Shown: in pieces, positions 14,088-22,826 of the stretch
How positions within the stretch are numbered: position 1 is the stretch's first letter
Layout of the letters: the number at the start of each line of letters is the position of its first letter
Source of the DNA: Bacteroidales bacterium
GTDB taxonomy: Bacteria; Bacteroidota; Bacteroidia; Bacteroidales; UBA12077
NCBI GenBank assembly: GCA_019038645.1
Contig: JAHOYT010000038.1
Location: 1-32,173, forward strand
Direction of reading: 5' to 3'
Length of the DNA: 32,173 bases
Notes under the pieces: generated by a model
Databases searched by the model: none
Told to the model about the DNA's origin: nothing
The model's input: only the letters and a program-made list of their open reading frames with translations
Program-made: the position numbers and the translations under genes

Positions 14088-14969
14088 ATGATATTTTTAG
14101 TATTTAGCATTCTTTCTTCAGCAGCGATTTATGTAATCTTCAAATTCCTTGACAGATTTAACATCAATACTTTCAATGTTATCATTATTAATTACATTAC
14201 CGCAGCTATTTTAGGATTACTACTTACTAATACTCAAGTCGATATATTCTCAATCTATAAAAACGCATGGTTCCCCTACTCCATTATTATCGGAGTTTTA
14301 TTTATAATGACATTTGTGCTTATTGCCAAATCATCGCAAATTGTTGGAATTGCCATTACTTCGGTCTCAAATAAAATGTCGGTTATTATTCCAATTGCTG
14401 TGTCAATAATAATTGACCCTTTGGATGTTTTAACCAATTTCAAAGCCATTGGAATTATCTTAGCAATATTAGCCGTATTTCTATCTGTGTATCGAAAACG
14501 AAAAGTTGAGTTCGACCCGCGAAATATATATATACCTATTATCTTGTTTTTAAGTATGGGACTTGTTGACTCCATTGTAAAATATGCACAACATAATTTT
14601 GTTGCCGATGAGATATTGCCATTGTTTACGGTTATTCTATTTGCAATGTCAGCAATATCAGGATTAGTTATAAAGTTTGTACGAAGAAGATCATTTAAGG
14701 AATTACTTGATATGAGAATCTTACTGTGGGGAATTGGGCTGGGAATAAGCAATTACGGATCATTATATTTCTTAATTAAAGCACTGAATTATAAAAACAG
14801 TACAGGAAATACAATAGATGGTTCTATTGTTTTTGGAATTAACAACCTTGGAGTAATTGCATTATCTGTTATTATAGGATTAATCATTTTTAAAGAGAAA
14901 TTTTTGAAAATTAACTGGATAGGAATTATTATATCATTGTTTGCAATCTATATTTTATCAAAAACGTAA
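14088..14969 (+). CDS. EamA/DMT-superfamily transporter
   Basis: A very hydrophobic 293-residue protein with about ten membrane-spanning segments arranged as two five-helix halves, separated by the charged YRKRKVEFDPRN stretch (about 138-149). This is the layout of EamA-type drug/metabolite transporters, which export or import amino acids, nucleobases, sugars phosphates or other small molecules. No substrate signature is readable. Its stop codon is directly followed by the start of the yigZ-type gene, and pyrB-pyrI follow, so the four genes probably form one transcript controlled by the leader/terminator just upstream. A nucleotide- or amino-acid-related substrate would fit the operon but is only a guess. 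Confidence 0.8.
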   Translation: MIFLVFSILSSAAIYVIFKFLDRFNINTFNVIIINYITAAILGLLLTNTQVDIFSIYKNAWFPYSIIIGVLFIMTFVLIAKSSQIVGIAITSVSNKMSVIIPIAVSIIIDPLDVLTNFKAIGIILAILAVFLSVYRKRKVEFDPRNIYIPIILFLSMGLVDSIVKYAQHNFVADEILPLFTVILFAMSAISGLVIKFVRRRSFKELLDMRILLWGIGLGISNYGSLYFLIKALNYKNSTGNTIDGSIVFGINNLGVIALSVIIGLIIFKEKFLKINWIGIIISLFAIYILSKT

Positions 14970-15587
14970 ATGGCTGAATTTGTCGACGAATATTTAACGA
15001 TTAGTAAACCATCCGAAGGTTTATTTAAAGACCGTGGAAGTAAATTTCTTGCCTTTGCTTATCCTGTATCAACAGAAGGAGAAATAAAAGAAATACAGGA
15101 AAAATTACGTAATGATTATCACGATGCCCGTCATCATTGTTATGCATATATGCTCGGGCCTGAAAAAGAAATTTTTCGTGCAAACGACGACGGTGAACCT
15201 TCAAGCACAGCAGGAAAACCCATATTGGGACAAATAAGATCATTTGATTTAACTAACATTTTAATTGTTGTTATACGTTATTTTGGCGGTACAAAATTAG
15301 GTGTTGGAGGATTAATTAATGCATATAAAACAGCATCTGAAGAAGCACTTAAAAATGCAAGAATCATAAATAAAACATTGCATGATATATATGAGCTTAA
15401 GTTTGAATATCCTGAGATGAATAATATTATGAAAATCCTAAAAGAAGAAAAAATTGAACAGGTAGATCAGAACTTTGAACTGTCTTGTTCGGTTACATTA
15501 AGTTTACGAAAAGCAGATACTGACAAGGTGTTAAGTAAGTTTGACCGTATAAAGAATTTGAAAATTGAATTTTTAGAAACAAGATAA
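14970..15587 (+). CDS. yigZ: YigZ/IMPACT family protein
   Basis: The 205 residues match the YigZ/IMPACT family, with [12 protein letters not shown] (about 51-62), the signature [15 protein letters not shown] (about 71-85) and [20 protein letters not shown] (about 96-115), followed by a C-terminal DUF1949-like ferredoxin-fold half. Eukaryotic IMPACT modulates the translational stress kinase GCN2; the bacterial role is unknown, with ribosome- or nucleotide-related functions suggested. It begins on the base after the EamA stop codon and is 34 bases from pyrB. The length is normal for the family and no key motif is lost. Confidence 0.9.
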   Translation: MAEFVDEYLTISKPSEGLFKDRGSKFLAFAYPVSTEGEIKEIQEKLRNDYHDARHHCYAYMLGPEKEIFRANDDGEPSSTAGKPILGQIRSFDLTNILIVVIRYFGGTKLGVGGLINAYKTASEEALKNARIINKTLHDIYELKFEYPEMNNIMKILKEEKIEQVDQNFELSCSVTLSLRKADTDKVLSKFDRIKNLKIEFLETR

Positions 15588-15621
15588 TTTAAAATTAAGA
15601 ACCACTAATAAACCTGTATTA

Positions 15622-16533
15622 ATGGAAAACAAACATTTAATTTCAATCACGGATTATTCGAAAGAAGAGATCTTTAAGATCCTTGATCTTGCAGCTGAAT
15701 TCGAAAAAAATCCAAATCAAAACCTTTTAAATAACAAGGTTATTGCTACTTTATTTTTCGAACCTTCAACCCGAACAAGGCTGAGTTTCGAAAGTGCAAT
15801 TAGCCGTCTTGGTGGAAAATTTATTGGCTTTACTGAAGCCGGGTCATCAAGTGTTTCAAAAGGAGAATCTGTTAAAGATACTATCATGACAGTTGCTAAT
15901 TACAGCGACATGATTATTATGCGACATCCAATTGAAGGTAGCGCCCGTTGGGCAAGTGAAGTGTCTGGTGTGCCAGTTGTTAATGCAGGCGATGGGGCTA
16001 ATCAACATCCAACCCAAACATTACTGGATCTATATTCAATCAGAAAAACACAGGGAACTCTTGATAACCTGAACGTATATTTTGTTGGTGATCTGAAATA
16101 TGGACGTACAGTGCATTCATTGCTCCAGGCAATGTCGATGTTTAATACAACCTTCAATTTTATTTCTCCTGAAGAACTAAAAATTCCGGATGAATACAAA
16201 CTTTTCCTTGATAAAAAAGGACTTAAGTATTACGAACACAGAGACTTTTCAGACATTATTTCTCATGCCGATATTATTTATATGACACGTATCCAAAGAG
16301 AAAGGTTCTCTGATCCTATGGAATATGAGAAAACTAAAAACTCTTATGTCCTGAAAAATAACATGCTTGAAAATACAAAACCAAACATGAAGGTTTTACA
16401 TCCGCTTCCAAGAGTAAATGAGATTCACACTAGTGTTGATGAAAACGAGAAAGCTTATTACTTTACTCAGGCATTAAATGGTGTTTATACTCGTCAGGCT
16501 ATTATCACTCATATTTTAGGACTTAAAAAATAA
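15622..16533 (+). CDS. pyrB: Aspartate carbamoyltransferase catalytic subunit
   Basis: PyrB of normal length (303 residues) makes carbamoyl-aspartate from carbamoyl phosphate and aspartate, the first committed step of pyrimidine synthesis. Carbamoyl-phosphate loop STRTR lies in [12 protein letters not shown] (about 47-58), the mobile-loop lysine in [21 protein letters not shown] binds carbamoyl phosphate, and HPLPRVNEI near the C-terminus matches the aspartate-side loop. It is followed 4 bases later by the regulatory chain, so the holoenzyme is of the allosteric class B type. The upstream leader and terminator may link expression to pyrimidine status, as in enterobacterial pyrBI, though by unrelated sequence. 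Confidence 0.97.
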   Translation: MENKHLISITDYSKEEIFKILDLAAEFEKNPNQNLLNNKVIATLFFEPSTRTRLSFESAISRLGGKFIGFTEAGSSSVSKGESVKDTIMTVANYSDMIIMRHPIEGSARWASEVSGVPVVNAGDGANQHPTQTLLDLYSIRKTQGTLDNLNVYFVGDLKYGRTVHSLLQAMSMFNTTFNFISPEELKIPDEYKLFLDKKGLKYYEHRDFSDIISHADIIYMTRIQRERFSDPMEYEKTKNSYVLKNNMLENTKPNMKVLHPLPRVNEIHTSVDENEKAYYFTQALNGVYTRQAIITHILGLKK

Positions 16534-16537
16534 TAAA

Positions 16538-16999
16538 ATGGAAATGCAAGATAAAAAACTTCAGGTAAGCGCAATAAAAAACGGTACCGTAATAGACCAC
16601 ATCCCGGCCAGCAGTCTTTTTAAAGTGATTAACATACTTGGATTAGGAAAGATTAAAACTCAAATGACTTTTGGTTCTAACTTTGAAAGTAAAAAATTGG
16701 GTTTAAAAGCCATTATTAAATTAGCTGATGTTTTCTTTGTGGATGATGATATTAATAAAATTGCTTTAGTGGCTCCCGAAGCAAAACTAAATATTATTAA
16801 AGATTACAAAGTAGTTGAAAAGAAAGTAGTTGAAGTTCCTGATAATATTAAAGGAATTGCAAAATGTGGTAATCCGAAATGTATTACAAATCACGAAAGT
16901 ATTGTACCGAAATTTACAGTAGTAAATAAAAAGAAGGTTGCCATAAAATGTCATTATTGCGAAAAGATTACTGACTCAGAACATATGGAGATTTTTTAA
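16538..16999 (+). CDS. pyrI: Aspartate carbamoyltransferase regulatory subunit
   Basis: The 153-residue PyrI chain has an N-terminal nucleotide-binding domain (LQVSAIKNGTVIDHIPA, about 8-24) and a C-terminal zinc domain with cysteine pairs in KCGNPKC and KCHYCE. PyrI joins catalytic trimers into the allosteric dodecamer and binds CTP/ATP as effectors. The zinc cysteines are all present and the length is normal. The start ATGGAAATGCAAG could also initiate at the second ATG two codons on. It ends 21 bases before a perfect palindrome that may serve as terminator. Confidence 0.96.
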   Translation: MEMQDKKLQVSAIKNGTVIDHIPASSLFKVINILGLGKIKTQMTFGSNFESKKLGLKAIIKLADVFFVDDDINKIALVAPEAKLNIIKDYKVVEKKVVEVPDNIKGIAKCGNPKCITNHESIVPKFTVVNKKKVAIKCHYCEKITDSEHMEIF

Positions 17000-17020
17000 G
17001 TATTTTTTCTTCTTCTTCCG

Positions 17021-17051
17021 GACCAGTCTGGTTTTAAAAACCAGACTGGTC
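17021..17051. repeat. Perfect palindrome with 15-base arms
   Basis: GACCAGTCTGGTTTT and its exact complement flank a single A. It has no U-tract on the plus side. It resembles REP-like palindromes accompanying Bacteroidota RAYT transposases and lies 67 bases before one; it may also end the pyrBI transcript. Confidence 0.7.
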
Positions 17052-17118
17052 TAAATACTAAATTTTGACTTCACAATTTTTTAATTATTGTTTACCTTCA
17101 TATTTTAAATAATTCACT

Positions 17119-17771
17119 ATGCAAACCATTGAATTTGGTAGATATTATCATATTTATAATCGTGGAATAAATTCAGGTAACCTGTTCGAAGAAAATACTA
17201 ACTACGAACATTTCTTAAAATTATATGAAAAATATATTAATCCTATTGCAGATACATATGCCTGGTGTTTAATGAAAAATCACTTTCATTTTTTGGTAAG
17301 AATAAAAGATGCTGTGGAAATAGGTTTTTACAAGAAACTAAACTTGACAGGTCTAACGACTCTGTCAAGTTTCAAACAACCACTGACCTGTCAGAGTGCG
17401 CAGCACCTGACAGTGTCAAAACACCAACTCCTACCAAACATTTATCACATCTTTTCAATTCTTACACAAGATATTTCAATAAAAAATATAATCGAACCGG
17501 AGCTCTATATGAAAGACCTTTTCATAGAATGATTATCGAAAATGAATCCTATTTAAAATATTTGGTTTATTACATTCATCACAATCCTGTTAAACATGGT
17601 TTTGTTGATGATATGATTGAATATCCATGGAGTTCATTCTTGTCTGTTATTTCACACAAGCTTACTCATTTAAAAAAGCAGGAAGTAATAAATTGGTTTG
17701 ATGATTTAGAAAATTTTAAATACTTTCATCAGAAGGAACACAATTTAGATAAAATTAAGAATTTGATATGA
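17119..17771 (+). pseudogene. Frameshifted REP-associated tyrosine transposase (RAYT, Y1/HUH)
   Basis: The first frame (17119 to about 17340) encodes the N-terminal Y1 transposase half with the HUH motif HFHF in WCLMKNHFHFLVRI. The C-terminal half continues in another frame, from about 17415 to 17771: LSHLFNSYTRYFNKKYNRTG, RPFHR, YYIHHNPVKHGF and YPWSSF are standard RAYT sequence. Each frame alone is incomplete (the first closes at 17532). The switch coincides with two GACAGG-type hairpins at 17342-17413, which suggests that palindromic repeat sequence entered or expanded inside the gene and broke it. RAYT proteins excise and move REP hairpins. Unless decoded by frameshifting or caused by a sequencing error, it is inactive. 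Confidence 0.8.
17342..17413. repeat. Two palindromic REP-like hairpins inside the RAYT gene
   Basis: Hairpin 1 is ACTTGACAG (17342-17350) with CTGTCAAGT (17362-17370). Hairpin 2 is CTGTCAG-A-GTGC (17388-17399), loop GCA, then GCACCTGACAG (17403-17413): 11 pairs with one bulged A. TGACAGGTC (17345-17353) can also pair with GACCTGTCA (17385-17393). Confidence 0.75.
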
Positions 17772-17892
17772 TTTTTCCAGTACAAATTTTGGTACTATGA
17801 ACGGATTATGTGCAAATAAAAAATTAATACTATTTTGCGATTTTTGTTTACAGTTTTAATTACACTTTTAACTACGAACTGTGAACTTTAAA

Positions 17893-18351
17893 CTATCTTA
17901 TCCGGTCCATGCTTCTGATTAAAGCTTCATCTTTTCCTATTGCTCTTATGGCAAGATAAGTCAATACTGCTGCTACAAAAGGGAAAATCGCTGTTATTTC
18001 ATAGCTAACAACTCCATCCAGTTGTTTCGAAAAGTTGTAAATATAATAATAATTCAACCCTAAGTATCCAATCATTATAATGATATTAAACGAGTTAAGG
18101 CGCATTTGAATTATACGCTTTTTATAAAGAAAAATACTTGTAAATGATATTAAAACTGTAATTACCAATAAAATAATCGGAGGAACAGTTAATAAGTACA
18201 ACACTTCTTCATTTTCAATAACGAGCCCGTTAAACTTAAAAATAAAAAGCTGACCATCTGCTCCCAAAAGTTCTGCAAAAGGATAGGCAAAAATTGATCC
18301 TAATAAGATTGTAGCTACTAATAAATATATCGATTGAATTCTCTGAATCAT
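17893..18351 (-). CDS. DUF4293 family membrane protein
   Basis: The 152-residue protein begins MIQRIQSIYLLVAT, the signature opening of DUF4293, a family largely confined to Bacteroidota. Four hydrophobic segments are visible (about 8-24, 52-72, 86-106 and 121-137), ending in a short charged tail. No catalytic motif is present and the function is unknown; in many genomes it is a single-copy chromosomal gene. It follows the nitroreductase gene on the same strand after a 102-base gap, so co-transcription is possible but not certain. Confidence 0.85.
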   Translation of the reverse strand: MIQRIQSIYLLVATILLGSIFAYPFAELLGADGQLFIFKFNGLVIENEEVLYLLTVPPIILLVITVLISFTSIFLYKKRIIQMRLNSFNIIIMIGYLGLNYYYIYNFSKQLDGVVSYEITAIFPFVAAVLTYLAIRAIGKDEALIRSMDRIR

Positions 18352-18453
18352 AACGTTTTAATCAATAAAAATTCTAAACTCTGGTTAATTTCCCACAAAA
18401 TTATATCTTTTTAATTACTATACAACTGAAAACATAGATTTTATCAGGCTATA

Positions 18454-18999
18454 TCATAATAAAATCCTGTCCAGTGGTTTTCTAAATCGTTTTTTTAATT
18501 CACGCTCCTGAATATATTCAGGAAATAATTTAATATCTCCTTTATAGCCTATTGCCATAACAGCCATTATATCTTTATCGTCTCCTATTTCGAAAAATTC
18601 CTTAGCATTTTTCACACTAAAACCACCCATTTGATGAGCAAATAGCCCCAGTGAAGTTGCCTGAGCCAACAAATTTCCAACAGCCATTCCTGTATCATAT
18701 TGAGCAAAACGATTTGGTTTACCTGCTACTGAGGAGTTTTTTGAGGCAATAGTTAAAACAAGTACAGGGGCATATTTTGCCCATACCTGATTTGCTTCCA
18801 TTAAACAATCATAAATTTTTTGATAGTTTTCATCCTTACCATTTACTCCAACAATAAATCTCCATGGCTGCTCATTAAAAGCCGAAGGAGCCCATCGTGC
18901 TGCTTCAAATAATGAAACTAATTTCTCATCTTCTATTGTTTTTGAAGAGAAAATTACTGTGCTATATCTTGCCCTTATTACTTCATGTATAATGTTCAT
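18454..18999 (-). CDS. Nitroreductase family flavoprotein
   Basis: An FMN-dependent nitroreductase-fold protein of 181 residues. FMN-binding elements include the N-terminal IRARYS segment, RWAPSAFNEQPWRFIVG (about 35-51), and the later GMAVGNLLAQATSLGL (about 103-118) and MAIGYKG. These enzymes reduce nitro compounds, quinones or enones with NAD(P)H; the physiological substrate cannot be told. I chose the ATG at 18999 (MNIIHEVIRARYS) rather than the upstream TTG at 19008 because family members start at this point and no Shine-Dalgarno-like sequence favours the longer form. Confidence 0.87.
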   Translation of the reverse strand: MNIIHEVIRARYSTVIFSSKTIEDEKLVSLFEAARWAPSAFNEQPWRFIVGVNGKDENYQKIYDCLMEANQVWAKYAPVLVLTIASKNSSVAGKPNRFAQYDTGMAVGNLLAQATSLGLFAHQMGGFSVKNAKEFFEIGDDKDIMAVMAIGYKGDIKLFPEYIQERELKKRFRKPLDRILL

Positions 19000-19127
19000 A
19001 CTAATCAAATTTTCATTTAAAAAATAACAGCAAGTTAGTAAAAAGTGTTCAAGAGTGAAAGTGCTATTTACCCTTAAATATCAAAATATGTTTTATAATA
19101 TTCAGTTTATGAATAAAATCTTCATTT

Positions 19128-19135
19128 TAAGTTTG
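19128..19135 (+). promoter_or_regulatory. -7 promoter box upstream of rocD
   Basis: TAAGTTTG is a perfect TAnnTTTG box 81 bases before the rocD start. TTTATG at 19107-19112 may serve as a weak -33 element. Confidence 0.4.
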
Positions 19136-19216
19136 ATAATCAGGAAATGATTTCTTAGAATTGTAAGCGGAATAAAATAGAAATAATTATTATATAACAC
19201 TTTAAACATCAAGATT

Positions 19217-20437
19217 ATGACAAAAATGACTAGTCAGGATTACATTAACAGAGAAGATAAATACGGAGCACATAATTATCATCCGCTTCCTGTTGTATTA
19301 GATAAAGCAGAAGGAGTTCATGTATGGGACACAGACGGAAAGCAATATTATGATTTTTTATCTGCTTATTCTGCAGTTAACCAGGGACATTGCCATCCAA
19401 AGATTGTAAACGCAATGTATGAACAGGCTAAAAAGCTTACCTTAACATCAAGAGCTTTTTACAATAGTGTTTTAGGTGAATATGAAGAATATATTACTAA
19501 ATATTTTGGTTTTGATAAGGTATTACCAATGAACACGGGTGCTGAAGCTGACGAAACAGCTATTAAATTAGCTCGTAAATGGGGTTACAAAGTAAAAGGG
19601 ATTCCTCAGGATCAGGCAAAAATAATTGTTTGTAATGAAAACTTTCATGGTAGAACCATAACAATTATTTCAATGTCAACTGATCCTGATGCATATAACG
19701 ATTATGGACCATACACTCCTGGTTTTGTAAAAATTCCTTATAATGATCTTGAAACATTAGAAAAAGAATTGCAGGATCCAAATGTAGCAGCATTTCTTGT
19801 TGAGCCTATTCAAGGAGAAGCTGGTGTTTATGTACCGGAAGATGGTTACTTGAAGAAATCCTCAGAACTTTGTAAAAAATATAATGTTCTTTTTATTGCT
19901 GATGAAGTACAAACTGGTATTGCACGTACAGGAAAAATGTTAGCCTGCGATCACGAAGGGGTTAAACCAGATGTTTTAATTTTAGGAAAAGCTATTTCAG
20001 GTGGAGTATTCCCGGTATCTGCAGTTTTAGCAAATGACGATATTATGCTTACTATTAAACCTGGAGAGCATGGTTCTACATTCGGTGGCAATCCAATTGC
20101 CAGTAAAGTTGCAATGGCAGCGTTAGATGTTATTAAAGATGAAAATTTAGAAGAAAATGCTGATCGTTTAGGACAAATCTTTCGTAATGAATTCAATAGT
20201 ATTAAATCTGATATGATTGAATTAGTTCGTGGTAAAGGTTTATTAAATGCTGTGGTAATTAAAAACAAAGAAGGAAAAACTGCATGGGACGTTTGTGTTG
20301 CTATGGCTGAAAATGGTGTTTTAGCAAAACCAACCCACGGTAATATTATTCGTTTTGCTCCACCTTTAGTAATTACTGAAGAGCAATTACGTGATGCAAT
20401 GAATAAAATTAAAGAGGTTTTTAAGAAATTCGAATAA
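19217..20437 (+). CDS. rocD: Ornithine--oxo-acid aminotransferase
   Basis: A class III PLP-dependent aminotransferase of 406 residues that converts ornithine and 2-oxoglutarate to glutamate semialdehyde and glutamate. Diagnostic stretches are [18 protein letters not shown] (about 11-28), [19 protein letters not shown] (about 105-123), [14 protein letters not shown] (about 194-202), the cofactor-aspartate region [14 protein letters not shown] and the Schiff-base lysine in [14 protein letters not shown] (about residue 257). The ornithine-specific N-terminal YGAHNYHP motif makes OAT much more likely than acetylornithine or 4-aminobutyrate aminotransferase. An internal ATG three codons in (MTSQDY) is an alternative start. 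It is a single-gene unit, ended by a terminator at 20490-20527. Confidence 0.95.
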   Translation: MTKMTSQDYINREDKYGAHNYHPLPVVLDKAEGVHVWDTDGKQYYDFLSAYSAVNQGHCHPKIVNAMYEQAKKLTLTSRAFYNSVLGEYEEYITKYFGFDKVLPMNTGAEADETAIKLARKWGYKVKGIPQDQAKIIVCNENFHGRTITIISMSTDPDAYNDYGPYTPGFVKIPYNDLETLEKELQDPNVAAFLVEPIQGEAGVYVPEDGYLKKSSELCKKYNVLFIADEVQTGIARTGKMLACDHEGVKPDVLILGKAISGGVFPVSAVLANDDIMLTIKPGEHGSTFGGNPIASKVAMAALDVIKDENLEENADRLGQIFRNEFNSIKSDMIELVRGKGLLNAVVIKNKEGKTAWDVCVAMAENGVLAKPTHGNIIRFAPPLVITEEQLRDAMNKIKEVFKKFE

Positions 20438-20449
20438 TTTATCGATAAA

Positions 20450-20472
20450 CCTGCCCGTCCGGCAGGCGGGCA
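20450..20472. repeat. GC-rich palindromic repeat
   Basis: CCTGCC/GGCAGG (20450-20455, 20461-20466) or alternatively TGCCCG/CGGGCA (20452-20457, 20467-20472) can form hairpins. The 23-base block is strikingly GC-rich for this genome and resembles the nested hairpin at 43-60. Confidence 0.55.
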
Positions 20473-20489
20473 TTAAACTATTTATAATT

Positions 20490-20527
20490 AAAGCTGTCTC
20501 ATTCAATAGATTTGAGCAGCTTTTTTT
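20490..20527 (+). terminator. Intrinsic terminator of rocD
   Basis: AAAGCTG-T-CTCA (20490-20501) pairs with TGAGCAGCTTT (20513-20523), with one bulged T, followed by a T tract. Confidence 0.8.
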
Positions 20528-20573
20528 ATATTCACAGCTTAAATTTTTGAAATATTAATTAAAACACACGATA

Positions 20574-22616
20574 ATGAAAATTAAATTAACTTTAAAACTC
20601 ACTGCAATAGCGATAATTAGTATGATCTTAACTACTTCGTGTCAACAAAAGGTTGATGAAAAAATTACTCTTAATGTTAGTCAAATTGATACTTCATTTA
20701 ATCCTACAGATGATTTTTATCATTTTGCGAATAATGGTTGGATGAAAGAATATCCTTTACCAGATGATGAAAGTCGATATGGATCTATGGATCAGTTAGG
20801 AAAAGAAACTAGTGTAAAAGTTCAGTCATTATTAGAAGAACTTGCAAACGGTAAATTTGAACAAGGAACAATAGAACAAAAAATTGGTGATTTTTATGCA
20901 ATGGGCATGGATACTGCCACCATTGAAGAACAAGGTATTGAGCCATTAAAACCTGAATTCGAAAAAATAGCTTCTATTGCTACAATGGAAGATGTTCAAG
21001 CTCAAATAGAACATTTTCATATTTATGGTATTAATTCATTATTTGTTTTGTTTGGGTCAATGGATCCTAATAATAGTAACATGAACATCGCTCATTTAAA
21101 TCAGAGCGGATTAGGAATGTCAGACAGAGATTATTATTTAAACGAGGATGATCGAACAATTGAAATACGTGAAGCATATAAGAAACATTTGGTTAAAATG
21201 ATTGTTTTAACTGGTATTTCTGAAGTAGAGGCAATTGAAATGTCTAATACAATTTTGAAAATTGAAACTCGATTAGCTCAGGCTTCATTCTCTCGTTTAG
21301 AGAATAGAAATCCACATGCAACATTAAATAAAAAATCTCAGGAAGAAGTTAGTCAATTATATCCAAACTTTGACTGGAAAAATTATATGACTGCAATAGG
21401 AATTGAATATGATGGAGAAATAAATATTCGTCAGCCAAAATTCTTTGATGAGGTAAATAAAATGATGGTTGAAATACCAGTTGAAGAATGGAAAGACTAT
21501 TTTCATTGGAATTTAATTAATACTGCAGCTATATATTTAACTCAGGAAATTCAGGAGCAAAGCTTCGATTTTTATGGTCGTACAATGCAAGGCAGCCAGG
21601 AAATGCGTCCACGCTGGAGAAGAGTTCTCGGAACAACTAACGGTGCGTTAGGTGATGCAATCGGACAAAAATTTTCGGAAAAATACTTTCCAGCGGAGGC
21701 TAAGGACAGAATGGTAACTTTAGTAGAAAACCTAAAAGTTGCTTATGCACAACGTATCGGGAAATTAGAGTGGATGAGTGATGAAACAAAAACTAAAGCG
21801 AACGATAAATTAGCTTCAATGAGAGTTAAGATTGGTTATCCGGACGAATGGAGAGATTTTACAGAATTAGAAGTTGGCCGCGAAGCATTTGTTTTAAATG
21901 TATTAGCTTCAAATAAGTTTGGTAGAAATTATAATAACAGTAAAATTGGTCAGCCTGTAAATAAGGAAGAATGGTTTATGCCTGCTCATACTGTTAATGC
22001 ATATTACCACCCTCTATTAAATGAAATTTGTTTCCCTGCAGGTATTTTACAACCTCCATTCTTTTATCTTGATGGAGACGATGCAATTAACTATGCAGCA
22101 ATTGGTGCTGTAATTGGTCACGAAATGTCGCATGGATTTGACGATAAAGGTAGGTTATATGACAAAGAAGGTAACCTAACTACCTGGTGGACTGATGAAG
22201 ATTCAGAACGTTTTAATGCAAGAACCAAAGTATTAGTTGATCAATTTAACAAAATTGTAATTCTTGATGATTTATACGCAAATGGTGAACTTTCACTTGG
22301 CGAAAATATTGCTGACTTAGGTGGATTAACTATCTCATACACAGCATTTAAAAATGCACAGGCGGTAAATCCACAGGAAGAAATGATTGATGGATATACT
22401 CCTGATCAAAGATTCTATTTAAGCTGGGCAAGAGTATGGGCTCAAAATGTTCGTGAAAAAGAAATGATTCGAAGAACAAAAGAAGATGTTCACTCATTAG
22501 GAATTAACAGGGTACATGGACCTTTAGCAAATATTCCTGAGTTTCATGCTGCATTTGGTGTTGAAGAAGGTGATGCACTTTATTTACCTGAAGAAGAAAG
22601 AGCTTCAATTTGGTAA
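20574..22616 (+). CDS. M13 family zinc metallopeptidase, lipoprotein
   Basis: A 680-residue neprilysin/PepO-type endopeptidase. The N-terminus is a lipoprotein signal peptide with lipobox LTTSC (Cys23), so it is probably anchored in a membrane facing the periplasm. The catalytic HExxH lies in IGHEMSHGFDD (about 514-524), with the third zinc ligand in GENIADLGG (about 573-581), and the substrate-binding NAYYHP motif before LNEICFPAG (about 476-490). Length and motif order are normal; the C-terminal end is ASIW, where the family often has CxVW. Family members degrade peptides below roughly 40 residues. It is transcribed alone: a terminator separates it from the downstream permease. Confidence 0.94.
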   Translation: MKIKLTLKLTAIAIISMILTTSCQQKVDEKITLNVSQIDTSFNPTDDFYHFANNGWMKEYPLPDDESRYGSMDQLGKETSVKVQSLLEELANGKFEQGTIEQKIGDFYAMGMDTATIEEQGIEPLKPEFEKIASIATMEDVQAQIEHFHIYGINSLFVLFGSMDPNNSNMNIAHLNQSGLGMSDRDYYLNEDDRTIEIREAYKKHLVKMIVLTGISEVEAIEMSNTILKIETRLAQASFSRLENRNPHATLNKKSQEEVSQLYPNFDWKNYMTAIGIEYDGEINIRQPKFFDEVNKMMVEIPVEEWKDYFHWNLINTAAIYLTQEIQEQSFDFYGRTMQGSQEMRPRWRRVLGTTNGALGDAIGQKFSEKYFPAEAKDRMVTLVENLKVAYAQRIGKLEWMSDETKTKANDKLASMRVKIGYPDEWRDFTELEVGREAFVLNVLASNKFGRNYNNSKIGQPVNKEEWFMPAHTVNAYYHPLLNEICFPAGILQPPFFYLDGDDAINYAAIGAVIGHEMSHGFDDKGRLYDKEGNLTTWWTDEDSERFNARTKVLVDQFNKIVILDDLYANGELSLGENIADLGGLTISYTAFKNAQAVNPQEEMIDGYTPDQRFYLSWARVWAQNVREKEMIRRTKEDVHSLGINRVHGPLANIPEFHAAFGVEEGDALYLPEEERASIW

Positions 22617-22636
22617 TATTAAATTGTATATATTCT

Positions 22637-22667
22637 AAAGCCGCACTTAATAAGTGCGGCTTTTTTT
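22637..22667 (+). terminator. Intrinsic terminator of the M13 peptidase gene
   Basis: AAAGCCGCACTTA (22637-22649) pairs perfectly with TAAGTGCGGCTTT (22651-22663), followed by T residues to 22667. The T tract overlaps the -33 box of the next promoter. Confidence 0.9.
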
Positions 22668-22694
22668 GTAACTTAATATTAATATATAATTTTG
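22665..22694 (+). promoter_or_regulatory. Promoter of the first ABC permease
   Basis: TTTG (22665-22668), 18-base spacer, then the perfect -7 box TAATTTTG (22687-22694) is the best-spaced Bacteroidota promoter in the window. The predicted start is near 22701, giving a 126-base leader with a strong hairpin. Confidence 0.65.
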
Positions 22695-22737
22695 TGTTGT
22701 TAATTCCAACACAAGTGTTGCTTTTTGCAACACTTGT
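22693..22737. promoter_or_regulatory. Overlapping inverted repeats at the permease start site
   Basis: TGTGTTG (22693-22699) and CAACACA (22707-22713) flank a 7-base spacer over the predicted transcription start. Next, ACAAGTGTTGC (22711-22721) pairs perfectly with GCAACACTTGT (22727-22737) around TTTTT. No U-tract follows. It may be an operator pair or a 5'-leader hairpin. Confidence 0.5.
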
Positions 22738-22826
22738 TAAAAGACAAAAACAACCTATTTTCCTGTTATTATGCAATTTACACATTAGGCATATTGTTTG
22801 GCATAAGGAATAATAAATCACATATT

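Noticed and set aside
14276-14752. 158-codon minus-strand frame inside the EamA gene
   Set aside because: The EamA frame has a clear ten-helix transporter pattern; the reverse frame has no family features.
19000-19008. TTG start adding three residues to the nitroreductase
   Set aside because: Nothing favours it over the ATG at 18999.
22610-22821. Short frames on both strands between the M13 and permease genes
   Set aside because: They run through a terminator, a promoter and inverted repeats and have no protein-like features.
22725-22826. Upstream in-frame ATG extending the first permease by 34 residues
   Set aside because: The extension covers the leader hairpin, is unlike family N-termini, and the ATG at 22827 gives the standard start.
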